Shown piece by piece: positions 8,573 to 17,038 of a DNA stretch of 64,000 bases. Numbering within the stretch: the first letter of the stretch is position 1; each line of letters starts with the position of its first letter. Both the position numbers and the translations under genes were made by a program. Source of the stretch: Aminobacter anthyllidis (GTDB lineage: Bacteria > Pseudomonadota > Alphaproteobacteria > Rhizobiales > Rhizobiaceae); the NCBI RefSeq assembly GCF_018555685.1, contig NZ_JAFLWW010000002.1, positions 248,001 through 312,000 on the forward strand. Reading direction: 5' to 3'. The notes under the pieces are model-generated. The model made no database searches and had not been told where the DNA came from. It saw nothing but the letters and a program-made list of their open reading frames with translations.

Positions 8573-9481
8573 TCAGCGATAGCCTGTCGTATCGGCCGGC
8601 TTGCCGGCATCTTGCACCTCGACCACATAGGGCCAGGCATTCGGCCGCGAGCCGTCGAGGTCGGTGAAGCCATAGACCTGCGCCAGTCCGCCGCTCGATA
8701 GCGACTGGCCGTTCCACCGCGCGACATCAGGGTCGGCGGCAAGCGCCGCCACCGCGCGACCGACAAAGCGCGGCGTCTCGGAAATGGCGAAATGCGGGAT
8801 GTTCTTGGTTGCGTCGCGCCAGTTGGCTTCGGTGACGCCGAAATGCTCCAGCATCATCTCCGAGCGCAGCCAGCCCGGCGTGATCGCCACCGAGGTCGCG
8901 GCATGCGGCGCCAGATCCTTGGCATGTGCCCAGGCCATGCGCAGCACCGCCGACTTGCACAGGTCGTAGAACGGCGACAGGCGGTAGTTCACCGCATTGT
9001 ATTCGGCCGTGCCGTCGGTGACCTCGACCAGCAGGCCGCCCGGCTTCTCGATCATCAGCGGCAGCGCGTGATGAGCGGTAATCAGATGCGTGTCGATGGA
9101 AAGCCTGAGCATCCTCAGGCCATTGTCGAGATTGTGGTCCCACACCGGCTTGTTCCACTCGAACAGCTTCTCGCCGCCCCCGATGTCGTTGACCAGGATG
9201 TCGAGCCGGCCCTGCTCCTTTCTGATGCGGGCAACGAGGTCGCGCACCTCGTCCGAAACCAGGTGATCGACACGCACGGCGATGCCCTTGCCGCCGAGCG
9301 CGTCGATGGCCTCGGCAGTTTCCTCGATCGTCTCCGGCCGCTCGTATTCGGACTGCCGGTCGCGCGTCGTCCGCCCGGTCACGTAGACGGTGGCGCCGGC
9401 CGCGCCCAGTTCCATGGCAATGCCCCTGCCCGCGCCGCGGCTGCCGCCGGCGACGAGCGCTACTTTTCCTTGCAGTGTCAT
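8573..9481 (-). CDS. Short-chain dehydrogenase/reductase
   Basis: The 302-residue enzyme has the N-terminal Rossmann motif GGSRGAGRG (about residues 12-20), an NDIGGG segment in place of NNAG, and the catalytic YDLCK (Tyr-x-x-x-Lys). The length exceeds the classical 250 residues because of a C-terminal extension. It should oxidise or reduce an alcohol/carbonyl using NAD(P) in the cytoplasm, with unknown substrate. It is divergent from a TetR regulator, with a palindrome between them, which suggests that the regulator controls this gene. Confidence 0.85.
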   Translation of the reverse strand: MTLQGKVALVAGGSRGAGRGIAMELGAAGATVYVTGRTTRDRQSEYERPETIEETAEAIDALGGKGIAVRVDHLVSDEVRDLVARIRKEQGRLDILVNDIGGGEKLFEWNKPVWDHNLDNGLRMLRLSIDTHLITAHHALPLMIEKPGGLLVEVTDGTAEYNAVNYRLSPFYDLCKSAVLRMAWAHAKDLAPHAATSVAITPGWLRSEMMLEHFGVTEANWRDATKNIPHFAISETPRFVGRAVAALAADPDVARWNGQSLSSGGLAQVYGFTDLDGSRPNAWPYVVEVQDAGKPADTTGYR

Positions 9482-9536
9482 CGATCTCTCCCGAGATTGT
9501 TTCAGTCGGAGGCTGGAAATCGGCTTCGAAGCGATA

Positions 9537-9558
9537 TATAAACAAATATTCGTTTATA
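9537..9558. promoter_or_regulatory. Palindromic operator between SDR and TetR genes
   Basis: TATAAAC and GTTTATA form inverted arms in a 22-bp AT-rich near-perfect palindrome with one mismatched pair near the centre. It sits 13 bases before the TetR ATG and 56 bases before the SDR ATG. The position and size fit the binding site of the adjacent TetR protein. Confidence 0.7.
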
Positions 9559-9571
9559 AATAAAGGTCAAG

Positions 9572-10135
9572 ATGCCCCGCCGCAAGACCCTGTCAGACGA
9601 AGAGGTGCTCGTCGTCGCCTCCCGGCTCCTGCACGAGCGCGGTCCCGATGCGCTCACCTTCGAAAGCCTCGGCCGCGCCTGCGGCCTCTCGCCGGCAACA
9701 CTGGTGCAGCGCTTCAAGACCAAGGCCGCGCTCAAGCAAGCGACGCTGCTCCACGCCTGGGACGGGCTCGACGCCAAGACCGCGGCACTTGCAGCCTCGA
9801 CGCCGAAAACGCCCGAGGGTGCGATCGCGTTGCTCGTCGGCCTGTCGGATTATGGCGGCATCGAAACCTATGCCGAAGGCTTGCTGGTGCTGCGCGAGGA
9901 TTTGCGCGACCCGGCGCTCAGGGCACGGGGTGCCGCATGGAAAGCGGCGCTGTCCGCCGCCCTCGAAGAACGTTTCACAGGCGCACCCCAAGGCATCGGC
10001 CTTTTGATGGCCTCGCAATGGCAAGGCTCGCTGTTGTGGTGGGGCTTCGACCCGCAGGGCCGGGTCGAAGATTTCGTCGCCGCCGGCCTGCGCGGCTTCG
10101 TCGCCGCGGTCATTCCTGCCCACGTCACCTCTTGA
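9572..10135 (+). CDS. TetR/AcrR family regulator
   Basis: The 187-residue protein starts MPRRKTLSDEEVLVVASRLL. Its helix-turn-helix, LTFESLGRACGLSPATLVQRFKTKAAL (about residues 26-52), is typical of TetR N-terminal domains, and the variable C-terminal part should bind a ligand. AAGG lies upstream of the ATG. It is divergent from an SDR gene with a shared palindrome, so autoregulation and control of the SDR are likely. The last 11 bases overlap the formate dehydrogenase gene tail to tail. The ligand is unknown. Confidence 0.88.
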   Translation: MPRRKTLSDEEVLVVASRLLHERGPDALTFESLGRACGLSPATLVQRFKTKAALKQATLLHAWDGLDAKTAALAASTPKTPEGAIALLVGLSDYGGIETYAEGLLVLREDLRDPALRARGAAWKAALSAALEERFTGAPQGIGLLMASQWQGSLLWWGFDPQGRVEDFVAAGLRGFVAAVIPAHVTS

Positions 10136-11324
10136 ACCGGGCCGCCTCCTCCGATCCGCGTGTGGCATCGCCCGCGCTGTAGGAATGCGCACCGGCGCCG
10201 GCGAGCTTGCCGCCATCGACGATCAGATATTCCTCGCGGATGGGCCGGCCAGCGAACCAGCATTCGAGGATTTCGCGAGTGCCGGCGGCGTAGCGCGCCT
10301 GCGCCGACAGCGACGATCCTGAAACATGCGGCGTCATGCCATGATGCGGCATCGATCGCCACGGATGGTCCTTGGGCGCCGGCTGAGGAAACCAGACGTC
10401 GCCGGCATAGCCTGCGAGTTGCCCGCTTTCGAGCGCGCGGGCGACGGCGTCGCGATTGCATATCTTGCCGCGCGCTGTGTTTACCAGATAGGCACCGCGC
10501 TTCATCTTCGCGATCATTGCAGCATCGAACAGGTTTTCTGTCTCGGGGTGCAGGGGTGCGTTGATGGTGACGACGTCGCAGACCGGCACCATGTCGGCTG
10601 CCGTCTCGTGGAAGGTCAGGCCAAGCTCCTTCTCGACAATCTCGGGCAGGCGGTGGCGGTCGGTGTAATGCAGCTTGACGTCGAACGGCTTGAGCCTGCG
10701 AAGCACGGCTGCGCCGATCCGGCCGGCGCCCACCGTTCCGATCTGCATGCCCTCCACGTCATAGGACCGCGCGACGCAATCGGCGATGTTCCAGCCCCCG
10801 TCCACGACCCATTGATAGGAAGGGATGTAGTTGCGCACGAGCCCCAGGATCATCATCACCACATGCTCGGAGACGCTGATAGAGTTGCAGTAGGTGACCT
10901 CGGCGACAGTGATGCCGCGCTCGATCGCCGCCTGCAGGTCGACATGGTCTGAGCCGATGCCGGCGGTGATAGCGAGCCTCAGCCGGCCGGCCTTGGCGAT
11001 CCGCTTTTCGGTCAGATAGGCCGGCCAGAACGGTTGCGAAATGACGATCTCGGCATCGACGAGTTCGCGTTCGAACATGCTGCCGGGACCGTCCTTGTCG
11101 GAGGTTACGACCAGGCTGTGCCCTGCACCCTCGACGAACTTGCGCAAGCCGAGTTCGCCGGACACACTGCCGAGCAGCACGCCCGGCTCGAAATCGATTG
11201 CATCCGGCGTGGGCAAAGTCTGGCCACCCGGATAGCGCTCGAGTTTCGGCAGGCCGTCCCGTGCATATCGCTTGGGGTAGCCATCCACCGGGTCGTCGTA
11301 AAGGACGCAAACAACCTTCGCCAT
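10125..11324 (-). CDS. fdh: NAD-dependent formate dehydrogenase
   Basis: The ATG at 11324 has AAGGAG upstream and gives 399 residues, the length of Pseudomonas sp. 101 FDH. The protein follows that enzyme closely from MAKVVCVLYDDPVDGYPK to GAHSYSAGDATRGSEEAA. Catalytic residues in FDH numbering (initiator Met excluded) are all present: Asn146, Arg284 (NTARGK), Gln313 (PQPAPKDH) and His332 (TPHVSG). It oxidises formate to CO2 with NAD reduction in the cytoplasm. The position equivalent to the oxidation-prone Cys255 is alanine (INAPLHPE). No other C1 gene adjoins. A longer upstream frame lacks a ribosome site. Confidence 0.96.
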   Translation of the reverse strand: MAKVVCVLYDDPVDGYPKRYARDGLPKLERYPGGQTLPTPDAIDFEPGVLLGSVSGELGLRKFVEGAGHSLVVTSDKDGPGSMFERELVDAEIVISQPFWPAYLTEKRIAKAGRLRLAITAGIGSDHVDLQAAIERGITVAEVTYCNSISVSEHVVMMILGLVRNYIPSYQWVVDGGWNIADCVARSYDVEGMQIGTVGAGRIGAAVLRRLKPFDVKLHYTDRHRLPEIVEKELGLTFHETAADMVPVCDVVTINAPLHPETENLFDAAMIAKMKRGAYLVNTARGKICNRDAVARALESGQLAGYAGDVWFPQPAPKDHPWRSMPHHGMTPHVSGSSLSAQARYAAGTREILECWFAGRPIREEYLIVDGGKLAGAGAHSYSAGDATRGSEEAARFKR

Positions 11325-11536
11325 ATCGTAGCTCCTTCGTCTGATGGACGAGGAAGACGCTTTGAAACTGGCGCTATCCGAAATTTGCACGCGTGTGGCG
11401 AAGCGGACCGGCCTTAGGAACTGTCCGTAGCCAACCGGCTTGCCGCATGGCGCTTCCTCGTTCGAAATCTTGCGCGCTCCAGACATTAGATGGCGGAGCC
11501 GTAAACGGTTTCAAGGCCGCGAGGCCGGCCCGCGAC

Positions 11537-11767
11537 CTACTTGTCGCCGACCTGCTTCTTGCCGCTCAACAGCGCATAGACCGCCATCGAATGGCCGTGG
11601 CCGAGACCGAATTCGTCGCGCAGCCATTCGACGATCTGTCCGGCCTTGACCCCAGGCTTCAGCTTGCCGCTTTCGGAAAATCCCTTGCCGTCGGCGAGTG
11701 CCGTCAATTCCTCCGGTCCCTTGCCGGTCTTGGTCTTGATGGTGTCGAGATAGGCCTGGAAGGACAT
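11537..11767 (-). CDS. Small DUF4287 domain protein
   Basis: The ATG at 11767 follows an AGGAG-type site and gives 76 residues. MSFQAYLDTIKTKTGKGPEE and the later GVKAGQIVEWLRDEFGLGHG are the hallmark of the DUF4287 domain, a short helical domain found alone or joined to DUF5655. Function is unknown. It lies 32 bases downstream of the EamA transporter gene on the same strand and is probably cotranscribed. The next gene downstream, formate dehydrogenase, starts 212 bases further on and likely has its own promoter. Confidence 0.85.
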   Translation of the reverse strand: MSFQAYLDTIKTKTGKGPEELTALADGKGFSESGKLKPGVKAGQIVEWLRDEFGLGHGHSMAVYALLSGKKQVGDK

Positions 11768-11799
11768 CGTGTTCTCCTCTTTGATGATGGTTGAGTTGG

Positions 11800-12714
11800 T
11801 CAGCCGCGCCGCCGGTTGGCGAGCACGCCGCCGGCGATGATCGCTGCGAGGCCCACGACCGACAGCACGGTCAGCACGTCGTCGAACAGAAGTGCCGCAA
11901 GCACCACGCCGAAACCCGTGCCCCAGTAGCCAAGCTGGCTGAAGAACACCGGCCCGCCGATCTCCTGCAGGCGGAAGTTGAGCAGGTAGGATGAGGCCGA
12001 GGTGACAACCATGCAGCCGATCCAGAACAGCACGTCGCGGTCGACAAAGATCCAGCTCGATGGCGCCTCGAAGAACGGCGCCACCAGCGCCACCATCAGG
12101 CTCGAGCTCAGCAGGATGCCGCAGGAAAAGGCGAGCGCCGACGAGCCCTTGGGCCAGTAGGCCGTACGGATGATGTTGCCGGCCGCAGCACAGGCCGGAA
12201 CGATGATGCCGAGCAGCACCCAGACGGTCTGCGAGAAATCGATCTCGGCAAGCTGCTGCTGCACCAGTGCTGCCATGCCGGCAAGGCCGATCAGGATGCC
12301 GGCGAAGCGCCTGAGATACATGCGCTCGATGCCGAGCCCGGCGGCGAAGCTCATCGTCAGCAGCGGCGACAGCGAATAGACGGTCGAGGTGTAGGCCGGC
12401 CCGACGCGGTCGACGATGTAGTAGCCGAGCACCGTCGGGATGGTGAAGCTTATGATGCCGAGCACCAGATAGAGCACAAGATGCCGCCGCTGACGCGGAA
12501 TGCCCTGCCCCGAAGCCGCCAGCAGCGGCAAAAGGATCAGCCCCGCGCCGACATTGGCGACAAGCGCCAGCTGGAACGGCTGCATGCCGGCGTTCAGCGC
12601 GGCCTTCGAGATCATGATGCGGGTGGCGAAGACCAGGCCGCACAGGGCAAGAAGCACCAGCGGCGAGCGCGCCACATACGACACCGGCAGACGGAGAACT
12701 TCCTGTTGCGTCAT
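11800..12714 (-). CDS. EamA-family drug/metabolite transporter
   Basis: The 304-residue protein has ten predicted helices in two EamA-like halves, for example MISKAALNAGMQPFQLALVA in the first and FFSQLGYWGTGFGVVLAALL in the second. The ATG at 12714 is preferred to a TTG two codons upstream because of the CGGGG spacing. Members export amino acids, metabolites or drugs across the inner membrane. It is divergent from a MarR regulator with two palindromic sites between the starts, so it is the probable target of that regulator. Confidence 0.85.
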   Translation of the reverse strand: MTQQEVLRLPVSYVARSPLVLLALCGLVFATRIMISKAALNAGMQPFQLALVANVGAGLILLPLLAASGQGIPRQRRHLVLYLVLGIISFTIPTVLGYYIVDRVGPAYTSTVYSLSPLLTMSFAAGLGIERMYLRRFAGILIGLAGMAALVQQQLAEIDFSQTVWVLLGIIVPACAAAGNIIRTAYWPKGSSALAFSCGILLSSSLMVALVAPFFEAPSSWIFVDRDVLFWIGCMVVTSASSYLLNFRLQEIGGPVFFSQLGYWGTGFGVVLAALLFDDVLTVLSVVGLAAIIAGGVLANRRRG

Positions 12715-12728
12715 GGTCAACCCCGAGA

Positions 12729-12746
12729 TATCTTAGCGCTAAGATA
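12729..12746. promoter_or_regulatory. Perfect palindromic operator 1 between EamA and MarR genes
   Basis: TATCTTAGCGCTAAGATA is an 18-bp perfect palindrome, 14 bases before the EamA ATG. Sites of this size and symmetry are typical of MarR dimers. A related second copy follows 29 bases to the right. Confidence 0.8.
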
Positions 12747-12757
12747 AATGACGGAAA

Positions 12758-12775
12758 TATCTTAGTGTCAAGACA
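12758..12775. promoter_or_regulatory. Second, degenerate operator overlapping the MarR start
   Basis: TATCTTAGTGTCAAGACA repeats the left half TATCTTAG of operator 1 exactly, and its right half is an imperfect inverted copy. Centre to centre the sites are 29 bp apart, close to three helix turns. The GTG proposed as the MarR start lies inside this site. Confidence 0.65.
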
Positions 12776-13316
12776 TCTCGACGAAAATAATGGGGAGTTG
12801 GCCGGCGACGGCCTGCAGGACGGCATCGATATCAGGCGGGCGCAGTGGGCGAGCGAACTGCCCCATCTCGACACGCGTGGCATGGCGATCCTCGGTCGCG
12901 CCCGTTGGATCACGCTCGCCGCGCGGCCCAAGATCGAGGCGATCTTCGCCTCCTTTGGGCTCGACACCGGCGAAGCGGACGTAGTGTTCACGCTGCTGCG
13001 CTCCGGTCCGCCCTACCGGCTGCGCCCGACCGAGCTCTACCGCTCGATGATGATCTCGTCCGGCGGCGTCACCAACCGTATCGTCAAGCTGGTAAAGGCA
13101 GGGCTGGTCAGGCAGGTCGCCTCCGACGGCGACGGCCGCAGCCTGCCGGTCGAACTGACCGAGGAAGGCCTTACCCGTGCCCGCGAAGCCTTCGAGGCCG
13201 ACATGGCGGTCGAGACGCTGATGCTGGAAAGCCTGACCTGGGACGAGCAGGCGCAACTGGCCAAACTGCTGCGCAAACTGGCGCTATCCCTCGGCAGCGC
13301 GCCATCGCCAGAGTGA
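12765..13316 (+). CDS. MarR family regulator
   Basis: The 183-residue protein has the winged helix LRPTELYRSMMISSGGVTNRIVKLVKAGL with wing RQVASDGDGRSLPVELT, and an N-terminal QWASELPHLDT segment shared by this MarR subgroup. The GTG at 12765 is the only usable start upstream of that segment in this frame, and no good ribosome site precedes it. It is divergent from the EamA transporter and probably represses both genes through the two TATCTTAG sites. The ligand is unknown. Confidence 0.85.
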   Translation: MSRHLDENNGELAGDGLQDGIDIRRAQWASELPHLDTRGMAILGRARWITLAARPKIEAIFASFGLDTGEADVVFTLLRSGPPYRLRPTELYRSMMISSGGVTNRIVKLVKAGLVRQVASDGDGRSLPVELTEEGLTRAREAFEADMAVETLMLESLTWDEQAQLAKLLRKLALSLGSAPSPE

Positions 13317-13362
13317 TTGCCAGCGAATCGTGACGCGGGCGCACTGCAGCGTGAGGAATGGA

Positions 13363-14390
13363 ATGAACCGGGAAGAGCGTGCCGAACTTGTCCAAAAACT
13401 GCAGATCCCGCTGGCACTCTTTGCCACGGGCAAGGGCCTGGGGCGGCCCTGGGGCGCGGCCGCCGGCATGGCCGACGAAAAAGCTGGCCGGCCCATGTCG
13501 GTCGACACGCCGCTGCGTGTCGCCAGCAACACCAAGACCTTCGTTGCCGCTACCGTTCTGCGCCTTTGGGAACGCGGGCTGGTCGACCTCGACGGCCCGA
13601 TCGCGCCGCTGGTCGACCCGCTGTTCAACGAGTTGCTCGCCGCCGCCGGCTATCGCACTGACAGGATCACCGTTCGCCATCTGCTGAACCATAGCGGCGG
13701 GCTGGTCGACCATACCGACGACCCCGAGTTCTTTGCCACCGTCTTGCGCGAGCCGCAGCGTTTCTGGACGCGCGAGGAGCAGGTCCGCATGGGTGCCAAA
13801 TTCTCGGCGCCGCTCAGCGAGCCGGGCACGCGCCATAGCTATTCCGACACCGGCTACATCCTGCTCGGCGACATCGTCGAGCGCATCTCGGGCACGACGC
13901 TTGCCACGACTGTCCGGCGCGAGATGGCGTTCGAGCGGCTTGGGCTTGCAACGAGCTGGTGGGAGATCGCCGAACCCGAACCGGCGCTAGCCGAACCGCG
14001 GGCGCGCCAGTTCTTCGGCGACGTCGATGCCACCGGAATCAGCGCCTCCATGGACCTCCATGGCGGCGGCGGGCTGGTGATGTCGTACGCGACCTGGCTA
14101 CCTTGTTTGCCGCGCTGTTCGAAGGCCGGGTGTTCGACAGCCCCGACACGCTCCGTGAAATGCTCTCCCAAGGCAGGCATGAAGGTGCGGCCAACTATCG
14201 CCTCGGCATATCAGTCGAAACCGTTGGCGGCGCGGAACTCTATTCGCATCTCGGCTTCTGGGGCACCGCTGCCTATTACGCGCCCGCCCGGGGCATCGCC
14301 GTCGCCGGCTTCGCCACCAGGCGCGAGGCGCGCGACACGCTCGTGTCAGTCATCCAGCAGGTGCTCGCCGCCGAGGGCTGGCATGGTTGA
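13363..14390 (+). pseudogene. Beta-lactamase-family serine hydrolase, frameshifted
   Basis: The 5' part (from ATG 13363, with GAGGAATGG upstream) encodes Ser55-Asn-Thr-Lys58, the S-x-x-K catalytic pair, and Tyr160-Ser-Asp, the second motif of class C beta-lactamase and EstB-like esterases. The frame is lost at about 14085. Adding one G after ATGTCG would restore GGGLVMS-VRDLATLFAALFEG and join the downstream frame, which ends at 14390 and carries the third motif HLG (SHLGFWG). So a single-base deletion, or a sequencing error, splits a gene of about 342 codons. The intact product would be a serine peptidase, esterase or lactamase, probably cytoplasmic because no signal peptide is seen. Confidence 0.8.
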
Positions 14391-14457
14391 ACCACGCCGG
14401 GGGAACAGGCTGACGAATACCGGCTGGCGTTTGCCGACTGATTTGCTCCACGCTGCA

Positions 14458-14619
14458 TCAAAGCCGGTCGCAGACCAGCGCTGGCTGGTGCAGCACCGAT
14501 CCGGCATAGATCGCCTTGACCGTCCATCCGCTTTCTGCGGCGAGGTATCGCGAAATGTCCGCTGCCGCCGCAAGGCTTTTTCGGCTGGCGCTGTCGGATC
14601 GCATCTGCGCAGCTTCCAT
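14458..14619 (-). CDS. Possible small hypothetical protein of 53 residues
   Basis: In the 326-base gap between the frameshifted hydrolase and the GNAT gene, one minus-strand frame starts with ATG at 14619 and reads MEAAQMRSDSASRKSLAAAA onward to a TGA at 14458. Its amino acid make-up (Ala/Ser rich start, then a WTVKAIYAGSVL segment) is protein-like, but there is no clear ribosome site and no family is recognised. It may be a remnant of a longer gene. Nothing else is supported in this gap. Confidence 0.25.
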   Translation of the reverse strand: MEAAQMRSDSASRKSLAAAADISRYLAAESGWTVKAIYAGSVLHQPALVCDRL

Positions 14620-14716
14620 CTAAATGCCTGCGGCTTCGAGCCAATGCAGGCCGGGCTCGTCCGCCTGCGATAGCCCGGTCCGGGCGACGGTCGGTCGCCG
14701 CCCGGATGATCGCGCC

Positions 14717-15445
14717 TCAGACGGCTGAGTCGGGCGAAACCACTTCCCACGTGCCGAACAGCTCCAGGCCCGCTGCCTTGGCGAGCGAAATCGACGCCTC
14801 GTTGTCGAGCTGGCACCGGTATTGCGGCTCGTATCCGAGATCCCAGGCATGCTTGCAGATCGACCGCACAACCTTGCGGGCGTGCCCCTTGCCCCTGAAA
14901 GGCGCAAGCGTCAGAACACCGAGATCGGCGACCCGCCCGTCCATCCAGGGATACATGCTCCCGGCACAGACAAGGCGGTCCTGCTCGAACGAACCGAACA
15001 CCAGCCAGTGGTCGAGTTCGACGGACGCACCGTCCAGGTCCTGCTCCGACGCCTGTGCCTGGAAGCCTGAGAACAGCGCCTCGTCCTCGCGGCTCAACCG
15101 TCTCGGGCCCGCGTCCGGTTCTTCCAGCGCAAGCCGCTTCTTTTCGGCTTCGGCAAAATGAAACACGCGATCGGCGCCGTGCAGCACAACACCCGTCTCA
15201 TCAAGGGCATAGCGAAAGGCCGCGACGGACAGGCCCTGCCGTTTGCGCAGGCCGGCCTTGAGTGCCAGTTCTGGCGTCAGCACCGCCATGGTCCGGCCAT
15301 CGACCGTCTCCAGCAGCATGACCCGGCAGTCCTCACCGAGGTCAGGGTCGGCGGCCAAAGTAAAAATGTCGTCACTATGGAGGATGTCGCCGTTCAAAAA
15401 CTGCGCCCGCCAAAAATCGGTGATCGTCAGCGAAAAAATTGACAT
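14717..15445 (-). CDS. GNAT-like N-acetyltransferase with N-terminal extension
   Basis: The ATG at 15445 starts a 242-residue product, MSIFSLTITDFWRAQFLNGD. The C-terminal half has the GNAT signature: the strand DLGVLTLAPFRGKGHARKVV is motif A with its acetyl-CoA loop RGKGHA, followed by CQLDNEASISLAKAAGLELF (motif B). The first 100 residues are not a recognised domain; such two-part proteins are common in Rhizobiales. It should transfer an acetyl group from acetyl-CoA to an amine in the cytoplasm. The ribosome site is weak and a longer frame exists upstream, but that extension is Arg-rich and unlike a protein start. Confidence 0.75.
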   Translation of the reverse strand: MSIFSLTITDFWRAQFLNGDILHSDDIFTLAADPDLGEDCRVMLLETVDGRTMAVLTPELALKAGLRKRQGLSVAAFRYALDETGVVLHGADRVFHFAEAEKKRLALEEPDAGPRRLSREDEALFSGFQAQASEQDLDGASVELDHWLVFGSFEQDRLVCAGSMYPWMDGRVADLGVLTLAPFRGKGHARKVVRSICKHAWDLGYEPQYRCQLDNEASISLAKAAGLELFGTWEVVSPDSAV

Positions 15446-15690
15446 GATGAATACTCGGTCTCGTCTGGACGAGCGTGAGCGCGGTAAATGTAGGCCCGCA
15501 AATCTCACGACTTCGTGAAGCAAGCCGATACGCAGCAAAAGTCGGCGAATGTGCGGCATAACAGCGCTTCGTGATTGCTGGACCAAGCATCGCCCGGACT
15601 TGCCCGGCGGTTTCGGCTACCAGAGAGGCCAAAGCCTGTGCGATCTTGCCGGCAGTGGCCGCGCTCTCCCCGACGCGGCGGGAGCCTGCC

Positions 15691-16323
15691 ATGCCGTCAG
15701 CCGAACTGTTGATCGCCTTTGTCGCCACCACCGCGATCTTCGCCTTCATGCCGGGCCCGGCCATGCTTTACGCCGCAGCCCAGACACTGGCGCGCGGGCG
15801 CTGGTCGGGACTGATGGCGGCACTCGGCATCCATCTTGGCGGCTACGTCCATGTCGTTGCCGCGGCCGCCGGCCTGTCGGTCCTGTTCCACGCGGTGCCG
15901 ATTGCCTACACGGTCGTCAAGCTTGCGGGTGCCGCCTATCTCGTCTGGCTCGGCATCTCGCTGTTTCGCTCCAAGGCGCAGGGCGACGGCGACCTGCCTG
16001 CAATCGAGCCCAAATCCGCCCGGCGCGCCTTTGTCGAAAGCATCGCCGTCGAGGTCCTCAACCCCAAGACGGCGATCTTCTTCATGGCTTTCCTGCCGCA
16101 GTTCATCGACGCTTCGGCTGCATTCCCGGTCTGGCTGCAGTTCTTCATCCTGGGCACGGTGGTCAATGCGATGTTCACCACGGCCGACGTCGTCGGCGTC
16201 ATGCTGGCGGGCGCGATGATCGGCCGGCTCAGGCGCTCGCGCCGCGCCCAGCGGCTGATGCAGCGTGCCGGCGGCGCGGTTCTCGTCGGCCTTGGCGTCC
16301 ACGTCGCCCTGCAAAGAAGCTGA
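15691..16323 (+). CDS. LysE/RhtB family amino acid exporter
   Basis: The ATG at 15691, with GGGAG upstream, gives 210 residues. The family motif FAFMPGPAMLYAAAQTLARG (about residues 16-35) is the conserved GPA-containing first loop of LysE/RhtB translocators. LNPKTAIFFMAFLPQFID is the second conserved site. About six membrane segments are predicted. It exports an amino acid or homoserine-lactone-like solute across the inner membrane. A pentapeptide-repeat gene follows 47 bases downstream on the same strand. Confidence 0.88.
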   Translation: MPSAELLIAFVATTAIFAFMPGPAMLYAAAQTLARGRWSGLMAALGIHLGGYVHVVAAAAGLSVLFHAVPIAYTVVKLAGAAYLVWLGISLFRSKAQGDGDLPAIEPKSARRAFVESIAVEVLNPKTAIFFMAFLPQFIDASAAFPVWLQFFILGTVVNAMFTTADVVGVMLAGAMIGRLRRSRRAQRLMQRAGGAVLVGLGVHVALQRS

Positions 16324-16370
16324 CCAGCCCGCCATCCCTGCCAATCCCCTCGACAACGCCTTCGAAAACC

Positions 16371-17030
16371 ATGCCAGCCGACCAGCACACCACCTCCCTC
16401 GCCGACCGGTTCGCCGAGGGGCAGCGCTCATTCAAAGGCCTGCAACTGGCCGGAAGCGACCTGGCGCGGCTCGACCTCAGCGCCTGCGAATTCACCGACT
16501 GCAACCTGGCGGGCGCCGATCTTTCGGCTTCGACCCTGACCGACACAAGCTGGGTCAGTTGCCGCATGGCGAGCGCCAGGCTTGGGTCGATCGACGGCGT
16601 CGATATCAGGTTTCACAATTGCGATCTCTCCAACACCGACTGGACCCGGTCGCGGCTCAATGCTTCGAAATTCAGCCAAAGCAAGCTGACGGGCGCGAAT
16701 TTTGCCGATTGCACGCTGATCGGCGCCGACTTCCAGCAATGCCGGCTGGTCAGCGCCTTCCTGCCCGCCATCTCGTTCCGGCGCAAACCGCTGAGCCATC
16801 TCGATTTCAGCGATGCCGAATTGAGAGGCTGCGATTTCCGCGAGGCGATCTTCGACGGCTGCAGCCTGCGCGGCGCCAGCCTGCGTTCCTGCCGCTTCGA
16901 GGGTGCCGACCTGCGCGGCTGCGACCTCGGCCCGCTGAAGCTCAACGAGGCCTCGATCCTCAAGGGCGCGGTGATCTCGAAAAGCCAGGCAACCGACCTG
17001 TTGCGCAATCTCGGCCTGCAGGTGATGTAG
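16371..17030 (+). CDS. Pentapeptide-repeat protein
   Basis: The 219-residue protein consists mostly of A(D/N)LXX-type repeats, for example SDLARLDLSACEFTDCNLAG (about residues 28-47) and ASLRSCRFEGADLRGCDLG near the end. These fold as a right-handed four-sided helix. A less regular stretch near residue 130 (FLPAISFRRKPLSH) breaks the array. Some members (Qnr, MfpA) protect DNA gyrase from quinolones by DNA mimicry, but most have no known role, and no such function can be claimed here. It lies between a LysE exporter and a convergent quinone reductase gene. Confidence 0.85.
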   Translation: MPADQHTTSLADRFAEGQRSFKGLQLAGSDLARLDLSACEFTDCNLAGADLSASTLTDTSWVSCRMASARLGSIDGVDIRFHNCDLSNTDWTRSRLNASKFSQSKLTGANFADCTLIGADFQQCRLVSAFLPAISFRRKPLSHLDFSDAELRGCDFREAIFDGCSLRGASLRSCRFEGADLRGCDLGPLKLNEASILKGAVISKSQATDLLRNLGLQVM

Positions 17031-17038
17031 CTACCCTT

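Noticed and set aside
15549-16370. N-terminal extension of the pentapeptide-repeat protein
   Set aside because: The upstream part of this frame is a shadow of the LysE gene; the repeat protein starts at the ATG 16371.
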